Part shown: positions 1 through 6,884 of the stretch, in pieces
Layout: the number at the start of each line of letters is the position of its first letter
How positions within the stretch are numbered: position 1 is the stretch's first letter
Source: Rhodospirillaceae bacterium
Lineage (GTDB): Bacteria; Pseudomonadota; Alphaproteobacteria; Rhodospirillales; Rhodospirillaceae
Assembly: GCA_002691085.1 (NCBI GenBank)
Contig: NZGX01000032.1
Span: 1-8,020 of the forward strand
Length of the DNA stretch: 8,020 bases
Direction of reading: 5' to 3'
Translations under genes and position numbers: made by a program
The notes under the pieces: generated by a model
Told to the model about the DNA's origin: nothing
Databases searched by the model: none
What the model saw: only the letters and a program-made list of their open reading frames with translations

Positions 1-1409
1 CGACTGAGTATAGGCAGCTTTTTAATAAGGGAAAGATAGAATTCTTTGGCAGTTTAGTTTCTGGTGACAATGACAATACCAAAGATTTCAGGGGCCATGT
101 AAAAGCAATGACGCGATGGGATTTAAATAAGAAATGGCGAACAGGTGCAGATTTCCATCTTGCATCAGATGATACTTATTTGAGACGCTATAATCTTGAC
201 GCCCCAACCTGGTTAACTACTAATGCATTTGTTGAAAGATTTGGTAAACAATCCTATTTTTCAGTCAATGCTTATCATTTTCAAAGTCAAAGACGGATAA
301 TTGCACTTGGATCAACACCTATTATTACTCCTCTAATCGAATATAAGTATTTTGGAAAACCATCTAAGTATGGAAGTTTTGTTACTGCAAACGCTAGCGC
401 TCTAGCTTTATATAGAGAAAACGGCAGTGACCAGACAAGGCTTAGCTCAGAAATTGTTTGGAATCTTCCCTACGTAAGCCCTCTTGGAGGCTTGTACTCA
501 CTAAAAGCATCTTTAAGAGGTGATGGGTATTATGTAAGAGACGTAATAAACCCTAAGGAAAACTCATCCTTCACAGGAAATAAAGAGAGATTATTCCCCC
601 AATTCTCTATGGAATGGAGGTTTCCATTAATTAAAAATAGTGAAAATTCAACAAATTATATAGAACCAATTATCCAAGGTATTCTTAGTCCATCTGCTAA
701 AAACCCAATTGAAATACCAAATGAAGACAGTAGAGATTTAGAATTTGATGATACTAATTTATTTGTCGAACAGCGGTTTTCAGGGAAAGATAGGATTGAG
801 GGTGGATCAAGAATTAATTACGGGATTTTATGGAATTTTCAGACTAGATCAAATAGTTTTGTAGAAGTATTAGTAGGACAAAGTTATAGGTTTAAGAAAC
901 AAGATATTTTCTCAAATGCCTCCGGGCTTAATGGTAAATTTTCTGATTATGTTGGCCATATAAGGTATAATCCAACGCAATACTTTGATTTATCCTATAG
1001 ATTCAGAATAAATAACTCTAACTTTAAAGCTGAAAAGAGCGAGATAAGTGCATCTTTTGGTAATAAATTAATTAGAATTGGAAGTAATTATACTCAGGTC
1101 AATCAAAACGATACGCAAAATAAGGAACTAGAAGATAGAGAAGAGCTTTACGCATATTTTAATGCAAGATTGTCTAAATATTGGAATTTAACAGGAAGCC
1201 ATCGACAAAATCTTGGGCCAAAAGGCGGCCCAATAAGATCTTCAATTGGCTTTGCTTATGAAGATGAATGTTTTATCGCTGGTCTAGATTTTGCTGAAGA
1301 CAATACAGAAGATAGAGATTTTAACAGGGGTTTCTCAGTTATGCTTAGATTCACACTTAAGACCTTAGGAGAAATAAAACTTTCATCAAATGTTGGAGTT
1401 GGACAGTAA
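1..1409 (+). CDS. lptD: LPS-assembly protein LptD, C-terminal part (5' truncated by window edge)
   Basis: This is the outer-membrane beta-barrel protein that, with LptE, inserts lipopolysaccharide into the outer leaflet. The frame is open from position 3, so the ATG at 108 is internal and not the start; about 468 residues are present. Family signs begin before that ATG: a 'GSLVSGD...FRGH' segment, then 'WDLNKKWRTGADF' and 'ASDDTYLRRYNLD' (about 168-210), typical of the start of the LptD barrel domain. Further on come 'IEPIIQGILSP', 'IPNEDSRDLEFDDTNLF' (about 663-762) and 'RIEGGSRINYG'. The end has 'YEDECFIAGLDF' and a final strand 'GFSVMLRFTLKTLG'. Alternating aromatic and polar residues fit a beta barrel. 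Only one Cys is visible; the N-terminal jellyroll with its partner cysteines lies outside the window. The gene ends with TAA, 77 nt before surA, whose product is the chaperone for LptD in E. coli. Confidence 0.95.
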   Translation, partial: TEYRQLFNKGKIEFFGSLVSGDNDNTKDFRGHVKAMTRWDLNKKWRTGADFHLASDDTYLRRYNLDAPTWLTTNAFVERFGKQSYFSVNAYHFQSQRRIIALGSTPIITPLIEYKYFGKPSKYGSFVTANASALALYRENGSDQTRLSSEIVWNLPYVSPLGGLYSLKASLRGDGYYVRDVINPKENSSFTGNKERLFPQFSMEWRFPLIKNSENSTNYIEPIIQGILSPSAKNPIEIPNEDSRDLEFDDTNLFVEQRFSGKDRIEGGSRINYGILWNFQTRSNSFVEVLVGQSYRFKKQDIFSNASGLNGKFSDYVGHIRYNPTQYFDLSYRFRINNSNFKAEKSEISASFGNKLIRIGSNYTQVNQNDTQNKELEDREELYAYFNARLSKYWNLTGSHRQNLGPKGGPIRSSIGFAYEDECFIAGLDFAEDNTEDRDFNRGFSVMLRFTLKTLGEIKLSSNVGVGQ

Positions 1410-1486
1410 GAGATCAGAAAAATAAAAGATAGCTTAATATTTTTAATTGAAAATGTTATAAACAAAATAAAAATGAGAAATTTAAA

Positions 1487-2776
1487 ATGCAGCCTTTAAA
1501 TAGAAATATTCTTATCAGCAGAATATTAATTTTTGCTTTTTCTTTGATATACATAGACCATTCTAACGCGCAACAAGATAATATTAGACAAGATAATATT
1601 AGAATTGCAGCAGTTGTTAATGAAGATATAATTTCATTATTTGATGTTCAGTCAAGAATAAAACTTTACTTAACAACTTCTGGTATCGAAGACACCGTAG
1701 AAGTGCGTCAGCGTTTGCTTCCACAAGTAATGAATTCACTTATTGAGGAAAAATTAAAAATTCAAGAAGCTAGAGATAAAGAAATTGAAATTAATGAGAA
1801 AGAAATTAGTAATGCAATTAGTATTATAGAGCAGAATAATGGCATAAAGTCAGGAGAATTTCTTAATCTGCTATCAAAACAAGGAATAAGTGATGTTACA
1901 TTTTATGACCAAATTAAAGCAGATGTCGCATGGCTCAAGGTTGTAAGAGAAGTACTCTCTAGAGATATAAATATTACTGAAGAAGAAGTTAATGCAGTGA
2001 TAGATCGTCTTAAATCTAATCAAGGAAACCCAGAATATCTTCTTGCTGAAATTACTTTACCAGTTGTACTTGGTGCAAGGGATAGAGATGTATATGAACT
2101 AGCTGTTAGCTTAGTAGAAAGAGCTAGAGAAGGTATTCCTTTTCCAGCACTAGCTCAACAATTCTCTCAGAGTCCGACAGCAGCTGTAGGAGGTGATCTA
2201 GGGTGGATAGCTGAAACAGACCTAGAAAATGAAATTAGAAATGCTATAAAAAAAATATCATCTGGACAGATTTCTAATCCAATACGAACTCTTACTGGAT
2301 ATAACATTATCGCCCTAAGGGGAAAGAGGGCTATTGCAGAACCTTCTCCATTGATGTCAGCAGTTACCCTATCGCAAATATATCTTCCAACAACTGGCTC
2401 TAATAAGATAGAAATAAGTCGACTAAATCAGTTATCTTATAGGATCCAGACTGAGATAAGAGGTTGTGATCAAATGACGAAATGGGGATCAGAGATTGGA
2501 GGGCCAGGGTCTGGTAACATTGATTTAATTAGAATAGGAGGACTACCAGAAGAAATACAAGCAGAGGCAATAAGATTAGACATAGGGACCCCAAGTAAGC
2601 CTATAGATGTACCTGGTGCTGTCTTATTTATAATGATTTGTACAAAAGAAGAAGACGATGGACTACCCTCACCTAACCAGGTTTATTCTAGGCTTGAAAA
2701 TGTAAAGCTTGATACTATTTCGAAACAAAGACTAAGAGACTTGAGAAGGCAGGCATTAATTGATATCAGGCTATAA
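1487..2776 (+). CDS. surA: Periplasmic chaperone / peptidyl-prolyl isomerase SurA
   Basis: This is a periplasmic folding factor for outer-membrane proteins; in E. coli LptD is a client. Residues 1-28 form a signal peptide: basic NRN/R start, hydrophobic ILIFAFSLIYI, and probable cleavage after S-N-A (residue 28). The SurA N-terminal domain runs from about residue 38 ('IAAVVNEDIISLFDVQSRI') to 175. One clear parvulin-type PPIase domain spans about 184-280 ('FPALAQQFSQSP', 'GGDLGWI', 'NPIRTLTGYNIIALRGKR'). A second module, about 290-387, is divergent and probably not catalytic. The C-terminal 'LRDLRRQALIDIRL' helix is typical of alphaproteobacterial SurA. Its 429 aa match the family (E. coli 428). 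A perfect tandem repeat makes QDNIR twice just after the predicted cleavage site. The ATG at 1487 has a weak TGAGA about 8 nt upstream; other nearby upstream ATGs (1453, 1473) are out of frame. pdxA follows after 17 nt. Confidence 0.95.
   Translation: MQPLNRNILISRILIFAFSLIYIDHSNAQQDNIRQDNIRIAAVVNEDIISLFDVQSRIKLYLTTSGIEDTVEVRQRLLPQVMNSLIEEKLKIQEARDKEIEINEKEISNAISIIEQNNGIKSGEFLNLLSKQGISDVTFYDQIKADVAWLKVVREVLSRDINITEEEVNAVIDRLKSNQGNPEYLLAEITLPVVLGARDRDVYELAVSLVERAREGIPFPALAQQFSQSPTAAVGGDLGWIAETDLENEIRNAIKKISSGQISNPIRTLTGYNIIALRGKRAIAEPSPLMSAVTLSQIYLPTTGSNKIEISRLNQLSYRIQTEIRGCDQMTKWGSEIGGPGSGNIDLIRIGGLPEEIQAEAIRLDIGTPSKPIDVPGAVLFIMICTKEEDDGLPSPNQVYSRLENVKLDTISKQRLRDLRRQALIDIRL
1574..1603 (+). repeat. 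Perfect 15-bp tandem duplication inside surA
   Basis: The unit caagataatattaga occurs twice in direct succession with no mismatch (1574-1588 and 1589-1603). Being a multiple of three, it keeps the frame and encodes QDNIR-QDNIR at residues 30-39, directly after the predicted signal peptidase site and before the SurA N-terminal domain. An identical copy suggests a recent slippage duplication in a segment tolerant of length change. Confidence 0.9.
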
Positions 2777-2781
2777 ATTAT

Positions 2782-2786
2782 GAAGG
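2782..2786 (+). promoter_or_regulatory. Ribosome binding site of pdxA
   Basis: GAAGG lies 7 nt before the ATG at 2794 and within the 17-nt gap after the surA stop. It supports 2794 over the out-of-frame ATG at 2780. It is one of the clearer Shine-Dalgarno sites in this window. Confidence 0.6.
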
Positions 2787-2793
2787 CAAATAT

Positions 2794-3813
2794 ATGCAGC
2801 ATCTACCAATTGCAGTTACTATGGGAGACCCTGCTGGATGCGGGGGTGAAATTACTATTAGGTCTTGGGTAGAATCTAGGGACAAGTTGCCCTCATTCTT
2901 CTTAATTGATGATATAGAAAGACTCAAAAAACTATCAGATAAAGTGAATATTAATTGTGAGTTTAAAGAAATTAAGAATCCAAAAGAAGCTTTATTAATA
3001 TTTAAAGATTTTCTTCCAGTAATTCAAGTTGAGCCACCCCTATCAAGTCAAGTAATTTTAGGCAAGCATAACCCTCTAAATAATCCATCAATTATATCCT
3101 CTATTGAAACCGCAGTTAAATTTGCATCTAATAATTTAGTTAAAGCAATAGTGACAAATCCTATCTTTAAGTCAGGCCTACAAAACACTGGTTTTAAATA
3201 TTCTGGCCACACTGAATATCTGGGAGATTTAGCAAGTATAAAGACACCTCCCATAATGATGTTATCAACAAATAAGGCAAAAGAACCTCTTCGTGTAGTC
3301 CCAATTACTACACATATTTCGCATAGTAAAGTTTCATCCGAACTAAATAAAGACAAAATTATAGAATATTCTAAAAGGGTTCATAGATATTTAATTGAAG
3401 ATTTTGGCATAAAGAAACCTAAAATTGCTATTTCTGCATTGAATCCTCATGCTGGAGAAGATGGGAAGTTAGGATTAGAAGAAAAAGAGATAATAATTCC
3501 AGCAGTAGAAAAACTAAACAATATTTTACCAGATATTTTAGGTCCCTTTCCAGCAGATACACTGTTTTACTCTGAAAATAGAAAAAATTATGACGCAATA
3601 ATTTGTATGTATCACGACCAAGCACTAATACCACTAAAAACTATTGATTTTTTTGGAAGTGTAAATATCACTTTAGGCCTTCCATTCATAAGAACTTCTC
3701 CAGATCACGGAACTGCATTTGACCTTGTAGGAAAAAATTCTGTTAGGAACGATAGTTTCATTTCAGCACTTCAAATTGCTGATAAAATTTCTTTAAAAAG
3801 ATTCTCAAATTAA
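2794..3813 (+). CDS. pdxA: 4-hydroxythreonine-4-phosphate dehydrogenase PdxA
   Basis: PdxA oxidises 4-phosphohydroxy-L-threonine with NAD(P), giving the unstable ketone that PdxJ uses to make pyridoxine 5'-phosphate in DXP-dependent vitamin B6 synthesis; it acts in the cytoplasm. The 339 aa are close to the family length (E. coli 329). Visible motifs are the N-terminal 'VTMGDPAG' (8-15), 'SGHTEYLGDLA' with the substrate-phosphate residues His139/Thr140, and three metal-ligand histidines: His174 in 'TTHISH', His219 in 'ALNPHAGEDG' and His274 in 'MYHDQALIPLK'. These match E. coli His166, His211 and His274. The C-terminus has 'LGLPFIRTSPDHGTAFD' (294-310), typical of the family. All catalytic features look intact. 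One oddity is Cys16 in 'GDPAGCGGE', where most members have Ile. The gene sits between surA and rsmA as in many proteobacteria and is probably co-transcribed. Confidence 0.96.
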   Translation: MQHLPIAVTMGDPAGCGGEITIRSWVESRDKLPSFFLIDDIERLKKLSDKVNINCEFKEIKNPKEALLIFKDFLPVIQVEPPLSSQVILGKHNPLNNPSIISSIETAVKFASNNLVKAIVTNPIFKSGLQNTGFKYSGHTEYLGDLASIKTPPIMMLSTNKAKEPLRVVPITTHISHSKVSSELNKDKIIEYSKRVHRYLIEDFGIKKPKIAISALNPHAGEDGKLGLEEKEIIIPAVEKLNNILPDILGPFPADTLFYSENRKNYDAIICMYHDQALIPLKTIDFFGSVNITLGLPFIRTSPDHGTAFDLVGKNSVRNDSFISALQIADKISLKRFSN

Positions 3814-3834
3814 TTTTTGGAAAAAGATATCTTT

Positions 3835-4638
3835 ATGCAGTTGAAGAAAATAAATACCTTTGAAAAAAATAAAAGCTTAGGACAGCATTTCCTCAATGAT
3901 AAAAATATTCTAAAAAAAATTTTGAATATACATGAAGATCTAACTTCCGGTACAATCATCGAAATTGGACCAGGAATGGGTAGTCTTACCAAAGAGATGT
4001 TAAATAAAAATGCAAAAATTATTGCAGTTGAAAAAGATATAAGATTAAAAGAATCTCTTTTAATACTAAAGAAATCGTGGCCATCAAACCTTGAACTTAT
4101 TTTTGGAGATGCTCTAAAAATTGATATACCTAATTTAGGGAATAAGCCTAGAAGAATTATTGCAAATCTACCATATAATATTGGTACAGAACTATTAGTT
4201 CGATGGCTTGAAAAGCCAAAATCTTTCTCATCTATAACAGTCATGCTTCAGAAAGAAGTTGCTGAAAGAGTCATTGCAAATCATAAATCAAAAAATTATG
4301 GAAGATTATCAGTACTTTCAGGCTGGCACTGGAATGCTAAATTAGTATTTACTGTAAAGGCTAAATCATTCAACCCTCCCCCAAAGGTTGATTCAGCTAT
4401 TGTATATTTAGCACCAAAAAAGGAGCCCGTAATACCTGTAAATTTAAATACTTTGTCTAAAGTTACTCACGCTTTATTTTCTAATAGAAGAAAAATGATT
4501 AGATCAGGATTAAGAAAAATAGGTGACCCAGATATAATTTCCTCAACAACTGGGATTGATATATCTAAGAGGCCACAACAATTGACAATTAAAGAATTCT
4601 GTAAAATTGCTCTCTTTATCGAAAAAAAAATAAAATAG
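3835..4638 (+). CDS. rsmA: 16S rRNA (adenine(1518)-N6/adenine(1519)-N6)-dimethyltransferase RsmA (KsgA)
   Basis: RsmA uses S-adenosylmethionine to dimethylate two adjacent adenines in the 3'-terminal hairpin of 16S rRNA during 30S maturation. From ATG 3835 the protein has 267 aa (E. coli 273). It shows 'KSLGQHFL' (13-20), the SAM-binding 'EIGPGMGSLT' (43-52), 'AVEKD' (64-68), 'GDALKID' (91-97), the adenine-binding 'NLPYNIGTEL' (111-120), 'QKEVAERV', 'YGRLSVL', 'FNPPPKVDSAIV' (179-190) and 'LFSNRRKMIRSGL' in the C-terminal domain. An in-frame TTG at 3817 would add six residues (MEKDIF). I prefer ATG 3835 because the conserved part begins a few residues later and nothing like a Shine-Dalgarno site precedes the TTG, whereas GGAAAAAG lies before the ATG, though far (13 nt). 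The gene follows pdxA closely and ends with TAG after a run of nine A, 7 nt from the convergent queG stop. Confidence 0.95.
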   Translation: MQLKKINTFEKNKSLGQHFLNDKNILKKILNIHEDLTSGTIIEIGPGMGSLTKEMLNKNAKIIAVEKDIRLKESLLILKKSWPSNLELIFGDALKIDIPNLGNKPRRIIANLPYNIGTELLVRWLEKPKSFSSITVMLQKEVAERVIANHKSKNYGRLSVLSGWHWNAKLVFTVKAKSFNPPPKVDSAIVYLAPKKEPVIPVNLNTLSKVTHALFSNRRKMIRSGLRKIGDPDIISSTTGIDISKRPQQLTIKEFCKIALFIEKKIK

Positions 4639-4645
4639 TATACAA

Positions 4646-5767
4646 TTATTTGATTGCCATCCACTCACTAAGTACATATTGATCAGTTTCTATTTTAATA
4701 TAATGAGGCTTCACTTTTTTAGCTTCTAAAAGGTCTAATTCTCCTAAAGCCCAAACTGACATTGCTCTAACTAGATTGGAAGTGTCTGTAAGAAGTGGTA
4801 AAATATTTTCTACTAAATCTTTTTTTTCACTATTACCTATCGCGATAAGCACATTTCTTATGAATCTATTCCTACCAATTCGCTTAATTGGTGACTTAGA
4901 AAAATATTTACGAAAATAGGTATCATCAAAGCAGATAAAGTCCTTAAGATACATTTCCTCTAATTCTTTTCTGATAGACATAGGGTCATCTTGAGGAGCA
5001 ACAGAAAATTTATTCCAAGGACATACTGCTAAACAATCATCACATCCATATATCCTGTTACCTATCGGCTTCCTGAATTTCAAAGGTATATGACCTTTAT
5101 ATTCAATTGTTAGATAAGATATACATTTTCGAGCATCTATCTTATATGGGTCTATAAATGCATTTGTTGGGCAAATATCCAAACACCTTGAACAGGTCCC
5201 ACAGTGGTCTTCCTCTGGAATATCTATTTCAAATTCTAAAGATGTAAATATTTCACCAAGAAACATCCAGGAACCAAATTTTTGTGATACAAGATTTGTG
5301 TGCTTACCCTGCCAACCTAAACCTGAATTTTGAGCAAATGGCTTCTCTAATACAGGTGCAGTATCTAAAAAGACCTTAACATTTCCACCAGCATTTGACT
5401 TGAGCCATGATGCAAGTTTTTTCAAATTCTTTTTTATAAAAACATGATAGTCTGTTCCCTGTGCATAGACGCTAATCAAGCCCCTCTCTTTTTGTTTAAT
5501 TAAATCTATTGGGTTTTTTTCAGGAGTATAATTAACAGCTAACATTATAATAGACCTAACATCTTCCATTAATAACCTTGAGTCTAGCCTATATTCTGCT
5601 CTATTTTTCAACCAATTCATCTCTCCATGCAAACCTTTTTGAATAAATTCTAGATAATTATTAGATACATGATTTGGTAAATCAGGTTTAGAAATTTTTA
5701 TATCGTCAAATCCAAACTCTTTGGCTTTTTTAATTAGCTCTAGCTTTAAATTAGTATGACTCTTCAA
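4646..5767 (-). CDS. queG: Epoxyqueuosine reductase QueG (cobalamin- and [4Fe-4S]-dependent)
   Basis: QueG reduces epoxyqueuosine to queuosine in the anticodon wobble base of tRNA (Asp, Asn, His, Tyr), the last step of the pathway, using cobalamin and two [4Fe-4S] clusters. From TTG 5767 it has 373 aa (E. coli 379). Motifs: 'GEMNWL' (48-53), 'VFLDTAPVLEKPFA' with Asp135 matching E. coli catalytic Asp134, 'GLGWQGKHTNL' (149-159), and 'FGSWMFLGEI'. Cluster ligands are CxxCxxCxxxCP (Cys189, 192, 195, 199) and Cys215 plus CxxCxxxCP (Cys242, 245, 249; 'GCDDCLAVCPWNKF'). A C-terminal HEAT-like segment (about 295-350) is kept. The start is TTG 5767 because AGAGG lies 5 nt before it; a longer frame from TTG 5806 has no visible site, and the next Met (residue 50) is too late. 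The start overlaps the tgt end by 17 nt, so coupling to tgt is likely. Confidence 0.95.
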   Translation of the reverse strand: MKSHTNLKLELIKKAKEFGFDDIKISKPDLPNHVSNNYLEFIQKGLHGEMNWLKNRAEYRLDSRLLMEDVRSIIMLAVNYTPEKNPIDLIKQKERGLISVYAQGTDYHVFIKKNLKKLASWLKSNAGGNVKVFLDTAPVLEKPFAQNSGLGWQGKHTNLVSQKFGSWMFLGEIFTSLEFEIDIPEEDHCGTCSRCLDICPTNAFIDPYKIDARKCISYLTIEYKGHIPLKFRKPIGNRIYGCDDCLAVCPWNKFSVAPQDDPMSIRKELEEMYLKDFICFDDTYFRKYFSKSPIKRIGRNRFIRNVLIAIGNSEKKDLVENILPLLTDTSNLVRAMSVWALGELDLLEAKKVKPHYIKIETDQYVLSEWMAIK

Positions 5768-6884
5768 TATCGCCTCTATTCCAATTTTCTTCAAAATCAG
5801 TTGCAAATCTATTTAAACTATTATCTTTTATAGCAATACGTATCTTTGACATTAGGTCTTGGTAAAAGGATATATTATGCCATGTTAGCAAAATTGAACC
5901 GAGTATTTCATTGGATTTCACTAAATGATTTAGATAGGCTCTACTATAATTTCTAGAAGCATCACAATTTATACTTTCATCGATCGGCCTGGGGTCCTTA
6001 CTATGCCTTGAATTTCGAATATTGATTGTTCCATACTTAGTAAAAACTTTACCAGTTCTTCCCAACCTAGTCGGTAAAACACAATCAAACATATCTATCC
6101 CTCTTTTAACTGCGCCTAAGATATCCAATGGCATACCTACACCCATAAGATACCTTGGCTTTTCCAGGGGTAAAAATCTTACAGTCTCCTCAGTAACTCT
6201 AAACATCAGATCTTGTCCCTCTCCAACGGCTAACCCACCAATTGCATAACCTTCAAATCCAATATCAATTAGGGCATTCGCAGATTCTTCTCTTAAATCA
6301 TCATGAACACCTCCCTGAGTTATACCAAATAATCCGTAACCACTTCTTTCTTCATAAGCTAACCTAGACCTTTTTGCCCACCTCATTGATAGTTTCATGC
6401 TTTGAGCTGCTCCTTCTTTATCTATGGGATATGAAGGACATTCATCTAATGGCATTGAAATTGTTGAGTCTAAACTCCTCTGTATCTTAATTACTTTTTC
6501 GGGTGTTAATTTATGCATACTTCCATCTAAATGCGATTTAAAAAGAACTCCTTCTTCTGATATGTCGCTTAATTTAGATAAAGACATGACCTGAAAACCA
6601 CCAGAATCTGTAAGAATGGGATGTTTCCATTTCATAAAATTCCTAAGACCATGCAGACTCTCTATAACATCTATACCTGGCCTAAGCATTAAATGATAAG
6701 TATTACCCAAAATGATTTTTGAACCAGTCTTTTCAACCAGATCTACAGTCATAGCTTTCACTGACCCTAATGTCCCAACTGGCATAAACACAGGTGTATC
6801 AAATTTTCCGTGAGCAGTATTTAATTTACCTAGGCGGGCACTTCCATCTATTGATAGAATACTAAACTTAAAAGCTTCAGTCAT
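5751..6884 (-). CDS. tgt: tRNA-guanine transglycosylase Tgt, with a degenerate zinc site
   Basis: Tgt swaps guanine 34 for preQ1 in tRNAs with GUN anticodons. The 377 aa match the family (E. coli 375). The (beta/alpha)8 active site looks complete: 'LTDSGGFQVMSL' with Asp93 (E. coli Asp89), 'LDECPSYP' with Asp147 (Asp143), 'GITQGGV' with Gln190, 'GYAIGGLAVGE' (212-221), and 'GIDMFDCVLPTR' with the nucleophile Asp267 (Asp264). The zinc site is odd. The family pattern is CxCxxC before 'YSRAYLHHL' plus a later His; here it reads I-N-C-D-A-S before 'NYSRAYLNHL'. Only Cys307 and His336 remain, with Ile305 and Ser310 in place of two cysteines. I read the codons directly (ATA and TCT). Whether zinc still binds is unknown. 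The ATG overlaps the queA TGA as ATGA (6881-6884), with a weak TTGAG 8 nt upstream. The 3' end overlaps queG. Confidence 0.95.
   Translation of the reverse strand: MTEAFKFSILSIDGSARLGKLNTAHGKFDTPVFMPVGTLGSVKAMTVDLVEKTGSKIILGNTYHLMLRPGIDVIESLHGLRNFMKWKHPILTDSGGFQVMSLSKLSDISEEGVLFKSHLDGSMHKLTPEKVIKIQRSLDSTISMPLDECPSYPIDKEGAAQSMKLSMRWAKRSRLAYEERSGYGLFGITQGGVHDDLREESANALIDIGFEGYAIGGLAVGEGQDLMFRVTEETVRFLPLEKPRYLMGVGMPLDILGAVKRGIDMFDCVLPTRLGRTGKVFTKYGTINIRNSRHSKDPRPIDESINCDASRNYSRAYLNHLVKSNEILGSILLTWHNISFYQDLMSKIRIAIKDNSLNRFATDFEENWNRGDIEESY
5773..5777 (-). promoter_or_regulatory. Ribosome binding site of queG, inside the 3' end of tgt
   Basis: On the minus strand AGAGG is followed by five bases (cgata) and then TTG at 5767-5765. 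It is within tgt codons near the C-terminus. It is the main reason for choosing 5767 as the queG start over the TTG at 5806. Confidence 0.55.

Noticed and set aside
108..110. ATG as the start of a 433-aa protein
   Set aside because: The same frame is open back to position 3, and the residues before 108 already match LptD ('GSLVSGD...FRGH'), so this Met is internal.
1410..1486. Terminator or small gene between lptD and surA
   Set aside because: The 77 nt are AT-rich with no stable hairpin, no T-run after a stem and no convincing small frame; read as an operon-internal gap.
3048..3356. 102-codon open frame on the minus strand opposite pdxA
   Set aside because: It is opposite strongly conserved pdxA codons, has no recognisable domain and no promoter or binding site support.
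3817..3819. TTG as the rsmA start
   Set aside because: No Shine-Dalgarno sequence precedes it and the extra six residues match nothing conserved; ATG 3835 is simpler, though the TTG cannot be excluded.
3810..4244. 144-codon open frame on the minus strand opposite rsmA
   Set aside because: It lies fully opposite the conserved SAM-binding half of rsmA, is rich in Phe, Ser and Ile as expected from the complement of AT-rich coding DNA, and shows no recognisable motif.
6022..6249. 75-codon open frame on the plus strand opposite tgt
   Set aside because: It lies within the conserved tgt catalytic region on the other strand; its sequence has no independent family signal.
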